From contig CAYPWF010000003.1 of assembly GCA_964414345.1 (NCBI GenBank), positions 29,900 to 93,899 on the forward strand: a DNA stretch of 64,000 nt. The letters run 5' to 3'. Position 1 is the stretch's first letter. The number at the start of each line of letters is the position of its first letter. This stretch comes from Desulfocorpusculum sp964414345. GTDB taxonomy: Bacteria > Desulfobacterota > Desulfocorpusculales > Desulfocorpusculum. Of this stretch, positions 9,375 through 17,286 are shown one piece after another. The position numbers were made by a program, and so were the translations under genes. The notes below the pieces were generated by a model that saw only the letters and a program-made list of their open reading frames with translations, was not told where the DNA came from and searched no databases.

Positions 9375-10613
9375 GTGGCGGCCGTGTTGGAGCTGGTAGT
9401 CATTGCCGATGACCTGACCGGCGCCGCTGACACCTCGGTTCGCTTCTGTCCTTTCTTGGAGAGGGTCTGGCTCTTCCCCATGGGTATACCCGATGGAGTC
9501 AGGAAACCCCTCAAGTCCACCGGCTGGGCAGTGCACACGGACTCGCGCCCCTTGCCCCCCCGAGAAGCATTCCTCAGAACCAGGTGCATGGCCTCCAGGC
9601 TCCTCCCCATGGCCCCTGCCATGATCTACAAGAAGGTTGACTCCTGCATGCGTGGAAACGTGGGCACTGAGGTCCAGGCCCTCCTGGAGGTATTGGGAAG
9701 CCCCTGTGCCTTCATAGCCCCGGCCCATCCCGAAATGGGCAGGACCACCCTGAGGGGTCTTCACCTGCTCCACGGCACACCCGTTTCCCTAACCGAGATG
9801 GGCAGGGACCCTCTATCGCCCGTGAGGTCCTCCAAGCTCCAGGAGCTGGTGGCCGGCCCATGCGGGCTCCCGGCAGCCCATCTGGAGCTCGAGTGGGTGG
9901 AAGGGCCCTTGGAGGCCATGGAGGACCAGATCAGGAAGCTCATGACAAAGGGGGTCCGCCATGTGAGCTTTGACGCTCTGGAGATGAGTCATCTCCAGAG
10001 AATCGCTCAAGCGGGCATGGAGATGGGAGCCCTGCTCGTGGGTTCGGCGGGGCTGGCCACAGCCTTTGCAAGGGTGCGCTTTGGGGCCAGGGGCGTCTCC
10101 ACCAAACCACTCCCGGTGCTGACCCGGGCCCGCCATCTGGTGGTTGTGGGCTCCAAGTCAGAGAGGGCCAAGGCCCAGCTGCAGGCGCTAGCCAGTGGGG
10201 CCGGGGTGCGCAGGATCCAGGTCCCTTGCCACGAGAGAGGGGAGCGGCGCGGATGGGAGCCTTTTCTCAAGGAAGAGCAGGGATGCTTGCTTTTGACCCC
10301 GGAGGTGGGCCATGGGAGCCACCCGGACCCCAGAGCCATCACTGGGGCCCTGGCCCGGGTTGCCAGAGAAATTGTGATGAGCTGGTCCCCTCACACCCTC
10401 TTCCTCACGGGAGGGGAGACCGCCCAAGCCACACTGGAGACTCTTGGTGTGAGAAGGATCAGACTCATGGGGGAACCTCAGGGGGGCGTTGTGCTGGGGA
10501 AGGCCCACGGGGGCTTGGCGGTGGGTCTGCTCATCTTGACCAAGGCTGGGGCCTTCGGGGATGATGAGGTGATACTCAAGACGCTGGGCAGCTTGAGCAG
10601 GCCTTGCCAGTGA
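9375..10613 (+). CDS. Four-carbon acid sugar kinase (DUF1537 family)
   Basis: ATP-dependent kinase of the family shown to phosphorylate D-threonate, D-erythronate or related four-carbon acids at the 4-hydroxyl. The N-terminal substrate domain opens with IADDLTGAADT, the family hallmark. The C-terminal nucleotide-binding domain ends with LFLTGGETAQATLETLG and GGVVLGKAHGGLAVGLLI(L)TKAGAFG. Starts with GTG at 9375; a GTG at 9384 preceded by AGGTGG is an alternative. About 410 residues, full length. Lies 4 bp before the pdxA-like gene, the partner expected for this pathway. Confidence 0.93.
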   Translation: MAAVLELVVIADDLTGAADTSVRFCPFLERVWLFPMGIPDGVRKPLKSTGWAVHTDSRPLPPREAFLRTRCMASRLLPMAPAMIYKKVDSCMRGNVGTEVQALLEVLGSPCAFIAPAHPEMGRTTLRGLHLLHGTPVSLTEMGRDPLSPVRSSKLQELVAGPCGLPAAHLELEWVEGPLEAMEDQIRKLMTKGVRHVSFDALEMSHLQRIAQAGMEMGALLVGSAGLATAFARVRFGARGVSTKPLPVLTRARHLVVVGSKSERAKAQLQALASGAGVRRIQVPCHERGERRGWEPFLKEEQGCLLLTPEVGHGSHPDPRAITGALARVAREIVMSWSPHTLFLTGGETAQATLETLGVRRIRLMGEPQGGVVLGKAHGGLAVGLLILTKAGAFGDDEVILKTLGSLSRPCQ

Positions 10614-10641
10614 GGTTATGGACTGGCCAAGGAGAGAGAGG

Positions 10642-11691
10642 ATGAAGAATACAACGGGCCATGAGGCTGATTTTAGACCCATACTCGGTATTTCGGTGGG
10701 GGATCCCGGGGGTATAGGCCCCGAGGTGACGGCCAAGGCCCTGGCCCGTGAGGAGATATACCGGCTTTGCAGGCCACTGGTAGTCTCTGACCTGAGGGTG
10801 GTGGAGGAGGCTCTGAGGATCACTGGGCTGGATCTGGGGATTCACCAGGTTTCAAGCCCGTCAGAGGGGATTTACCAGCATGGGGCCTTGGATGTGCTCC
10901 ACATCCCCAACATGCCGGCCCAGGACATACGATACGGCAAGGTGACCCCCTGGCAAGGAGAGGCCTCATTCCAGTATGTGGCCAAGGTCATAGAGCTGGC
11001 CATGGCAGGGGAGATCCACGGCACGGTCACCGGACCCATTCACAAGGAGGCCATAAACGCGGCTGGACACCACTTCGCCGGGCACACGGAGATCTACGCT
11101 CAGATGACCTCCACCAGGGACTATGCCATGATGCTGGCGCACGGGAGCTTCCGCGTGGTCCACGTCTCCACCCACGTGAGCCTGAGGGAGGCCTGCGAGA
11201 GGGTGAAAAAGGAGAGGATACTCAGGGTCATCCAGCTTTCCCGGGATGCCCTGGGGAAGCTCGGAATCCAGGCACCCAGAATAGGTGTTGCAGCCCTCAA
11301 CCCCCATGCTGGTGAGGGTGGGCTCTTCGGAAAAGAGGAGCAGGAGCAGATAGGGCCGGCCGTGGAGGAAGCCAAGAGGAAAGGGATCCTGGCCGAAGGC
11401 CCCATACCTGCAGACACTGTTTTCTCCAAGATGCTGGGCGGAATGTATGACCTTGTGGTGGTCATGTATCACGATCAGGGCCACATCCCGGTTAAGCTGG
11501 TGGGTTTTCGATATGATGAGAAGACAGGCACATGGGCAGAGGTATCGGGAGTAAACATCACCTTGGGGCTTCCCATAGTCAGGGCATCTGTGGACCATGG
11601 GACCGCTTTTGGAAAGGCCGGGAAGGGAACAGCAAACCCTCAGTCCATGGTGGAGGCCATACGCATGGCGGCTCTCCTGGCCAGGCGCTAG
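10642..11691 (+). CDS. pdxA2: PdxA2-type 4-phospho-D-threonate/erythronate 3-dehydrogenase
   Basis: PdxA-superfamily NAD-dependent, metal-using dehydrogenase. In DUF1537 operons these oxidise the 3-hydroxyl of a 4-phospho four-carbon acid, which decarboxylates to dihydroxyacetone phosphate. Metal and active-site motifs: SVGDPGGIGPEVTAKAL, AGHTEIYAQM, LNPHAGEGGLFG, VVMYHDQGHIPVKL and RASVDHGTAFG. A start at 10618 is open, but AAGGAG seven bases before the ATG at 10642 favours that one. Biosynthetic PdxA for vitamin B6 cannot be excluded by sequence alone; the neighbouring kinase and transporter argue for catabolism. Confidence 0.88.
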   Translation: MKNTTGHEADFRPILGISVGDPGGIGPEVTAKALAREEIYRLCRPLVVSDLRVVEEALRITGLDLGIHQVSSPSEGIYQHGALDVLHIPNMPAQDIRYGKVTPWQGEASFQYVAKVIELAMAGEIHGTVTGPIHKEAINAAGHHFAGHTEIYAQMTSTRDYAMMLAHGSFRVVHVSTHVSLREACERVKKERILRVIQLSRDALGKLGIQAPRIGVAALNPHAGEGGLFGKEEQEQIGPAVEEAKRKGILAEGPIPADTVFSKMLGGMYDLVVVMYHDQGHIPVKLVGFRYDEKTGTWAEVSGVNITLGLPIVRASVDHGTAFGKAGKGTANPQSMVEAIRMAALLARR

Positions 11692-11811
11692 TCGGTTCCG
11701 GGGCCGGAAACTCCTCGCACTGCCTTGCCTTGCAGACCCTGCAGACCCTCCCGAACCGACCAAATAGACCAGACAGACGAAACATACCAGGCTGCACTGC
11801 CCTTTAGGACC

Positions 11812-12750
11812 TCAGGGCCCGCTCGGGATCTGGGCGTAGTTGCGCTCCAGGGTGCGCACAAGGTCTGTGAGAACCCTGTTGACGGGGGTCTGGATTCCAA
11901 GCTCCTCCGCTTCCCGCACTACGGCCCCGTTGATCATCTCTATCTCTGTCTTTCTACGATTTGATACATCCTGGAGCATGGAGGAGCGATTTCCGGAGGT
12001 GGCCCGGGCCACCTCCATGGTGTGGGACACAGGGTCCTCGTACGGGAGCCTGATGCCCTTGGCCACGGCCACCTGCGTTGCCTCCAAGACGGCCATTTCC
12101 ATGACTTCCATGGTCTCGGGATGATCCAGGAGCTGGCCGTTTCTGAGACCCGTCAGGGCGGTAAGAGCATTTATCCCTACATTTACCAACAGCTTCCCCC
12201 AGATGAGACCCATCACGTTGTCTGAGACCTGGGCCTGGATGCCCGCTTCATTGAAGAGGGCTGCCACCCTCTCCGCCCTAAGCGTAACTGGCCCCTTGAG
12301 CTCGCCCACGGCTGTCAAACCCTGCCCCGCATGAAGAATCTCCCCTGGGCCAACCACCGTGGCCCCCTGGGCCGTGATCCCGGCCAGAATATTCTCAAAA
12401 CCTATGACGCTCCCGATGCGCTCCACGTTCCCAAGCCCGTTTTGGAGGGTCAGGGCAAGGGTGTGTCCCTCAAACAGAGAGACCGCACCCCTGACTGCCT
12501 CCTCGGTGACAGTGGATTTCACGAACACCAACACAAGCTCGGCCCCTCCCACCTCTTTGGCCGAGCCCACGGCCTGCACCCGGCGGATCACCCTGTCACC
12601 GCTGAGGCCAGTAATGCGTAGCCCCCGCTGGCGGATTGCATCCACATGCTCCTTCCAAACATCCACAAGCCAGACCTCGTGGCCTGCCTCTGCCAAGATC
12701 CCGCCGAAGAGGGAACCCATGGCCCCTGCTCCAAGCACCGCAATCCTCAT
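11812..12750 (-). CDS. panE: 2-dehydropantoate 2-reductase (ketopantoate reductase)
   Basis: NADPH-dependent reduction of ketopantoate to pantoate. The Rossmann start is MRIAVLGAGAMGSLFGG; the reductase domain holds K186 in WGKLLVNVGINA and E269 in KTEIEMINGAVV, matching the family's catalytic Lys and Glu. 312 residues, usual length. Transcribed after panB (69 bp apart), so the pair encodes consecutive steps of pantothenate synthesis. Converges with the pdxA2 gene. Confidence 0.93.
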   Translation of the reverse strand: MRIAVLGAGAMGSLFGGILAEAGHEVWLVDVWKEHVDAIRQRGLRITGLSGDRVIRRVQAVGSAKEVGGAELVLVFVKSTVTEEAVRGAVSLFEGHTLALTLQNGLGNVERIGSVIGFENILAGITAQGATVVGPGEILHAGQGLTAVGELKGPVTLRAERVAALFNEAGIQAQVSDNVMGLIWGKLLVNVGINALTALTGLRNGQLLDHPETMEVMEMAVLEATQVAVAKGIRLPYEDPVSHTMEVARATSGNRSSMLQDVSNRRKTEIEMINGAVVREAEELGIQTPVNRVLTDLVRTLERNYAQIPSGP

Positions 12751-12819
12751 TTTCGACTCCTGTGGCTAAGCAAAAGGCCCAATGCCTCGGCCCTGCCCTC
12801 CAACCCCGCCAACTCTGGC

Positions 12820-13653
12820 TCAGTAAAGGGATCTCAAATCCTCCCCACTCACCCCACCGAAGACGAACTCCTCTGAGGGGAAGCTCCCATCCTTCACCTC
12901 TTGCTTGAAGCTCTGCAGAGCCCTGACAACCTCTGGACCCAGGTCAGCATAGCGCTTGACGAACTTGGGCAGGAACTTCTCGAAGAGTCCCACCATGTCG
13001 TGGAAGACCAGCACCTGGCCATCGCAATACCTGCCAGCACCTATGCCTATGGTGGGGATTCTGAGTCTTGCAGTGATGAGTCTTCCCACCTCCTCGGGCA
13101 CGCACTCCATCACTATGGAGAAGGCTCCAGCCGCCTCCAGGGCTAGCGCGCTGTCCAGAAGGTTCTTCACGGCCTGTATGTCCTTGCCTTGGACCCTGAA
13201 CCCCCCTAGTTTGGAGATGGTCTGGGGCGTGAGGCCTATGTGGGCCATGACCGGGATGCCCGCATCCACTATGGCTTTAACTTTATCTGCGACCTCCACC
13301 CCGCCTTCCAGCTTCACCACGTCACAACCCCCCTCTTTCATAAGACGGGTGGCGTTCACTATGGCCTGTTCGCAGGAAACATTATAAGACCCGAAGGGCA
13401 TGTCCCCCACGATCATGGCATTGGGGGCCCCCCTTACCACCGGTCTGATATGGTGGATCATCTCCTCCATGGTGACGGGCACAGTGGAATCCAGTCCCAA
13501 AACCGTCATGGCCAGGGAGTCCCCCACCAGGATTATCTCGATGCCCGCCTTGTCTACAAAGTGGGCCGTTGGGTAGTCGTAGGCCGTGGTCATACTTATC
13601 CGCTCTTTCCGCTCCTTCATCTTCTGCAACTGCGTGATTGTTACTTTGGGCAT
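12820..13653 (-). CDS. panB: 3-methyl-2-oxobutanoate hydroxymethyltransferase (canonical copy)
   Basis: First committed step of pantothenate synthesis. Mg2+ ligands D45 (VGDSLAMTV) and D84 (VGDMPFGSY), substrate Lys K114 (VVKLEGG) and catalytic E183 in the standard ECVPEEV context are all in place, as are HIGLTPQTISKLGGF and GIGAG. 277 residues, slightly longer than the E. coli enzyme. Followed by panE on the same strand. With the paralogue at 4001-4870, the window carries two PanB enzymes; this is the likelier biosynthetic one. Confidence 0.95.
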   Translation of the reverse strand: MPKVTITQLQKMKERKERISMTTAYDYPTAHFVDKAGIEIILVGDSLAMTVLGLDSTVPVTMEEMIHHIRPVVRGAPNAMIVGDMPFGSYNVSCEQAIVNATRLMKEGGCDVVKLEGGVEVADKVKAIVDAGIPVMAHIGLTPQTISKLGGFRVQGKDIQAVKNLLDSALALEAAGAFSIVMECVPEEVGRLITARLRIPTIGIGAGRYCDGQVLVFHDMVGLFEKFLPKFVKRYADLGPEVVRALQSFKQEVKDGSFPSEEFVFGGVSGEDLRSLY

Positions 13654-13731
13654 GCCAAGTCCTCCTCAACTCCGTTCTCTAGTGTCCGGCTTTTCGCTGT
13701 AGTGCCGGGCTTACTATCCCTTCTGGGTCCT

Positions 13732-13920
13732 TAACCCGTATTATTCTCCAAAACCTCTGACTTTGGGGGCTACACCCCCAACCCCCCGGTCGCGCCTTGG
13801 CAGATCCTGACTCAAACCAGGGCCGAGTCTGAGACTGAAAATCAGGGTGTTCTTGAGCATTGACCGGTTTATCTCAATATTTGATCAAGATAGCCCACAA
13901 TATTCACTTATTGTGAGAGA
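13732..13920 (-). repeat. Dispersed hairpin repeat, copy A (minus orientation)
   Basis: Long member of the repeat family described under copy C. Read on the minus strand it starts with a degenerate hairpin (13890-13920, around TAGCCCACAATATTCAC on the plus strand), runs through the conserved block ATCAGGGTGTTCTTGAGCAT (plus strand) and the TTGGGGG/CCCCCAA hairpin (13763-13782), and ends at TAACCCGTATTATTCTCC. The hairpin end lies 18 bp past the stop of the CxxCxxCC gene, hairpin first. It fills most of the gap before panB. Confidence 0.85.
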
Positions 13921-13938
13921 TATGTTTTAGACCGACAA

Positions 13939-14352
13939 TTATGGTTCGCCCCAGAAATATCCACAAGTCCCTCCAGAGGCAGCCACATCCAGAAGGTCTC
14001 TCTCATCCAGCGGGAACACCGTGCAAACCTTCCACCTACAGGTGTTATACACCTTACATAACCCCTCCCTGCTCAGAGCAGGGCACTTGAATAGGAAGCT
14101 ACAACAAACGCCGCACTGACGACAGTTCCCCATTCGGGAGGAGAGCTTGGCCGAAACATATCCTTTTCTCAAATGCACCAGATAGAACCTTCTAAGTTTT
14201 CCCAAAAAGAGCCTCCAGGCAGTTACAATGCACAATAGTATTTCTCTCAGCCTGGTTGAAATGCTCCCCCTTCGCGCCCCTCCCAAATCTCCCTGAAACC
14301 TTGTAGATCCAATCCATGCTGCATTATTTCTTCCAAGACCGCAAAGGTTCAT
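13939..14352 (-). CDS. Cysteine-rich YkgJ-like (CxxCxxCC) protein
   Basis: 137 residues, predicted soluble. The C-terminal half carries CRQCGVCCSF, then CPALSREGLCKVYNTCRWKVC and a final CGYFWG, the pattern of the putative zinc- or iron-chelating CxxCxxCC (YkgJ) family; biochemical role unknown. The N-terminal 65 residues are basic and have no recognisable domain. Its ATG overlaps the stop of the upstream ACT-domain gene in TAATG, so the two are co-translated. Function is not assigned. Confidence 0.7.
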   Translation of the reverse strand: MNLCGLGRNNAAWIGSTRFQGDLGGARRGSISTRLREILLCIVTAWRLFLGKLRRFYLVHLRKGYVSAKLSSRMGNCRQCGVCCSFLFKCPALSREGLCKVYNTCRWKVCTVFPLDERDLLDVAASGGTCGYFWGEP

Positions 14353-14771
14353 TAGGATGCACTCCTCGTAAAACCGCCTGAGCTTTTAATCCTGTGCCCT
14401 TTTCCCTCCAGCACCTGCAAAGCCCTCCCTAGATCCTCATCTCTAACCAGAAAGTAATCTGTCCGGCAAGTGGATATAACACATATAGGAATCTCTGCTT
14501 GGGCAAGGGCGGAGCTTATCAGGGCAATAAGCCCAATGGAGTTGGGATCAAGCGGTCCTTCCAACTCGAGCACCCTCCATCCCCCCTGGCAAGCAACCCC
14601 CTGGGGAACGGCCTTCTCACTGCAAACTACGGAAAGCTCGTGAGGGGTTGATGTGATACTGGCCACTTCCCCGGCCCAAGCCCACTTTGGCGGTGAATCG
14701 CCCGCAGGTAGCTGACACATGGCGACTCTGCCATCCAGCAGCCTAAGGCAAAGCCCGGTGCTAGCTTTCAT
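14352..14771 (-). CDS. ACT-domain protein (small-molecule sensor-like)
   Basis: 139 residues resembling stand-alone ACT-type proteins that bind amino acids. The C-terminal ACT module is recognisable in LIALISSALAQAEIPICVIS followed by TCRTDYFLVRDEDLGRALQV. The N-terminal half resembles a preceding ACT-like repeat seen in this family. Starts at ATG 14771 with AGGAG ten bases upstream; a TTG at 14777 is also possible. Overlaps the cysteine-rich gene by one base. Specific ligand unknown. Confidence 0.7.
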   Translation of the reverse strand: MKASTGLCLRLLDGRVAMCQLPAGDSPPKWAWAGEVASITSTPHELSVVCSEKAVPQGVACQGGWRVLELEGPLDPNSIGLIALISSALAQAEIPICVISTCRTDYFLVRDEDLGRALQVLEGKGHRIKSSGGFTRSAS

Positions 14772-15134
14772 TCTCAAGTGTCTCCTATGTCTGGGCTAAT
14801 CCGTACCTCCTCAGTGGCCCAGCCCTATTCCCGGCCACTGGCTTTGGTAAGTGAGATACCCCCGCACCACCCTGGAGACAAAGGCACCTTATCTCCTGAA
14901 AAAGCCATTTCTATTTGGGTTCCGGCCTTGCGATCAAGTCTCCTTCTAGCCGTTCTCTTGACTGCACCGGCAGGTCATTGTTCTATATCATAACCCAATA
15001 ACTCATGGGCAGCCTACCTAAAGGTTCCAAAGGGCTGCTTTAAGTCAATGGGAGGCTGAACCGATAAGACTTGAGAGCCCATGGGCTACGAGGCCGGGGA
15101 GCTGCCCCGGTCTAACAACACGGAGGCCTTAGAG
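14772..15134. other. Intergenic region between divergent ACT gene and pfk
   Basis: 363 bp between two divergently read genes. It must hold promoters for both, but I could not pick a convincing -35/-10 pair. Short open frames here (for example 14778-14993) lack ribosome sites and family resemblance. No repeat copy or hairpin of note was seen. Confidence 0.4.
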
Positions 15135-16229
15135 ATGCCAAGGGGCACGAGAATAGTAATCAACACGGGCGGTGGAGATGCGCCGGGTCTGAACGCTGTT
15201 ATAAGAGCGGTTGTGCTTGCAGCCCACCAGAGAAGTTGGGAGGTGTATGGGAGCAGAAATGGATATGAGGGGCTCTTGGACATAGACCAACTGGTCAGGC
15301 TCAGCCCTGAGATGGTGTCCAACATTACAGCCCTGGGGGGCACCATCCTGGGGACCACCAACAAGGCAAATCCCTTTGAGCTGGTGGTGGAGACGGCTTC
15401 TGGAGAGGTTCAAAAAAAGGATGTGTCGGACAAAATAGTGGCCAATTTCAAGCGGCTTGGCCTGGATTACCTCATAGCAGTGGGAGGCGACGGCAGCCTG
15501 GCCATAGCCCAGCGTTTCTTTGAGAAAGGAATACCTGTGGTTGGTATCCCAAAAACCATAGACAATGATCTTTCGGCCACAATGGTCACCTTTGGTTTTG
15601 ACACTGCAGTCTCCACAGCCACCGAGGCCATAGACAAGCTCCATTCGACCGCCTCGGCCCACGAGAGGATAATGGTGGTGGAAGTAATGGGCAGGTACGC
15701 CGGCTGGATAGCTTTGCACAGCGGCATTGCAGGCTCTGCCGATGCTATTCTCATACCCGAGATTCCTTATGACATAGACAAAGTTTGCCGGCGTCTTATG
15801 GAAAACGAGCTGAATGGAAGGCGCTACGGAATCGTCGTGGTGGCCGAGGGGGCCGCCCCTGTGGGAGGCAGTGTGACCGTTAGGGGAACCGGGGAGCTGG
15901 GACGCGATCAGGTGCTCTTGGGGGGTGTTGGGGAGAATGTGGCTAGAGAGATAGCCCTTAGAACCGGGAAAGACACAAGGTCTTTGGTGCTGGGGCATCT
16001 TCAAAGGGGAGGGTCCCCCACCACCTTTGACAGGCTCTTGGCCACCCGCTTTGGAGCTGCTGCAGTGAGATTCATAGAGCAGGGGCTCTCAGGGATCATG
16101 GTGGCTAACAACCCTCCCGGAATGGCTGCAGTTCCTCTTGAAATGGCTGTGCAAAGGATGAAGAGAGTTCCTCTTGACTCGGACACTGTTGAAACGGCGC
16201 GGGATCTAGGGATCTGCCTGGGGGATTGA
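15135..16229 (+). CDS. pfkA: 6-phosphofructokinase (group III type, G104/K124)
   Basis: Phosphorylates fructose 6-phosphate at C1. Motifs: NTGGGDAPGLNAVIR (phosphoryl donor site), AVGGDGSLAIA, GIPKTIDNDL (catalytic Asp), VEVMGRYAGWIAL and GHLQRGGSPT. By E. coli numbering the residue after GGD is Gly104, typical of ATP enzymes, while position 124 is Lys (PKTIDND), typical of PPi enzymes; this mixture is known in group III PFKs. Start chosen at ATG 15135, which has GGAGG eight bases upstream; the frame is open to ATG 15081. Converges with the FAU-1 gene with 2 bp between stops. Confidence 0.93.
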   Translation: MPRGTRIVINTGGGDAPGLNAVIRAVVLAAHQRSWEVYGSRNGYEGLLDIDQLVRLSPEMVSNITALGGTILGTTNKANPFELVVETASGEVQKKDVSDKIVANFKRLGLDYLIAVGGDGSLAIAQRFFEKGIPVVGIPKTIDNDLSATMVTFGFDTAVSTATEAIDKLHSTASAHERIMVVEVMGRYAGWIALHSGIAGSADAILIPEIPYDIDKVCRRLMENELNGRRYGIVVVAEGAAPVGGSVTVRGTGELGRDQVLLGGVGENVAREIALRTGKDTRSLVLGHLQRGGSPTTFDRLLATRFGAAAVRFIEQGLSGIMVANNPPGMAAVPLEMAVQRMKRVPLDSDTVETARDLGICLGD

Positions 16230-16231
16230 TT

Positions 16232-17182
16232 TCAGCGGTTGAGACGCTCCAGTATGTTATGGGCCACCTGCAAGGCTTTGTTTCTTAGATTCTCTGAAAC
16301 ATATCCTTCCCGGGCAAGCAGTTCCAGTCTTTCCCGGTCCAGAAGAAAAGCCTTTTCTCCCGGACGTCGAACCACATCTATCTCCAAGTCCACGTACCTG
16401 GCTCCATAAGGATACATCTCCACCGGAGTATTCACATTATGATACTCTCCCTTTAGAGTTCCTGTGCCCGAATAATAAACATGGCGCACAGACCAGGCTC
16501 CTTCCCTGATCTCGGTTATGGCATAATCACCTTCTTCTATGGGCATCTCCAAGCCGTCGTACCATCCCTGGCTGAGCCTTCTTTTCACTACAAAGCCCTC
16601 GGTGGAAAACTCAATAAGGGTGGCCTCCCTGGGCCTCGCAGGTCTGGCTCCCACCCGCACATGTTCCAACCTGACCGATCCGCCCCTGCCCAGAGAGCCC
16701 AGCACCAGTTCCTGGAAAAGCTTGATCCCGGCTTGCTGAATGCTTGAGGGATCATCCCCTAAAGCTTGCTCGCAGCTCTTCACAGCCCGCCAGTTTATTA
16801 TTCTGAGCCTGTGATGTTTGGGTATCGTGGGCACCACGCTCCCCCGCACACAGTCCAGCACCTCCTTGGCCGCCCCGGGAAACTCCACGCCGGCTCTCAC
16901 CCATCCATCCCTTTCTTCCTCCGGGTCCAACCTGACCAGAACCGCATCGGTCAGTTGAAGCTGCAGGAATCGAAGAAGCTCCCAAACCAGTTCGGTCTCC
17001 CCCAGAATGTCCACCCCGTGGAGACTGTATCGGTCTTGTAAGATGGTCTGCGCAGCTCCTTGGACTTCAGGAAGTTTAAGCCTGGCTTTCAGCTCGGCAG
17101 TAGGCTCCACCACCTCATGCCCGCCTTCCAGCAGAAGCCGGGCCAAAGCCGTGCCATACATTCCACTGATCTTAACTCTCAA
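16232..17182 (-). CDS. FAU-1-like RNA-binding/ribonuclease protein with DUF402 domain
   Basis: 316 residues matching the layout of archaeal FAU-1: an N-terminal segment VKISGMYGTALARLLLEGGHE like the S1/RNase E-G-like start of that family, a middle part with KHHRLRIINWRAVKSCEQAL, and a C-terminal DUF402 domain (NVNTPVEMYPYGARYVDLEI, DVVRRPGEKAFLLD). FAU-1 binds AU-rich RNA and is reported as a ribonuclease. DUF402 proteins also include nucleotide phosphatases, so activity is uncertain. Follows an amidohydrolase gene by about 100 bp. A full FAU-1 in a bacterium is uncommon. Confidence 0.8.
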   Translation of the reverse strand: MRVKISGMYGTALARLLLEGGHEVVEPTAELKARLKLPEVQGAAQTILQDRYSLHGVDILGETELVWELLRFLQLQLTDAVLVRLDPEEERDGWVRAGVEFPGAAKEVLDCVRGSVVPTIPKHHRLRIINWRAVKSCEQALGDDPSSIQQAGIKLFQELVLGSLGRGGSVRLEHVRVGARPARPREATLIEFSTEGFVVKRRLSQGWYDGLEMPIEEGDYAITEIREGAWSVRHVYYSGTGTLKGEYHNVNTPVEMYPYGARYVDLEIDVVRRPGEKAFLLDRERLELLAREGYVSENLRNKALQVAHNILERLNR

Positions 17183-17286
17183 GGCTTCCTCCGCCCCCCA
17201 AACGCTTCTGAGGGCTCTTGGGGGCGTTTATCCTTTGAGTTCCCCGCTTCCCTAGGTTATCACTTTTCAGGAACTTGCTTCGCTTG

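Noticed and set aside
4001..11691. Idea that the cassette degrades pantoate (also a four-carbon-backbone 4-hydroxy acid)
   Set aside because: PdxA-type chemistry needs an oxidisable 3-hydroxyl, which pantoate lacks because of its two methyl groups; kept only as a reason to test the PanB paralogue.
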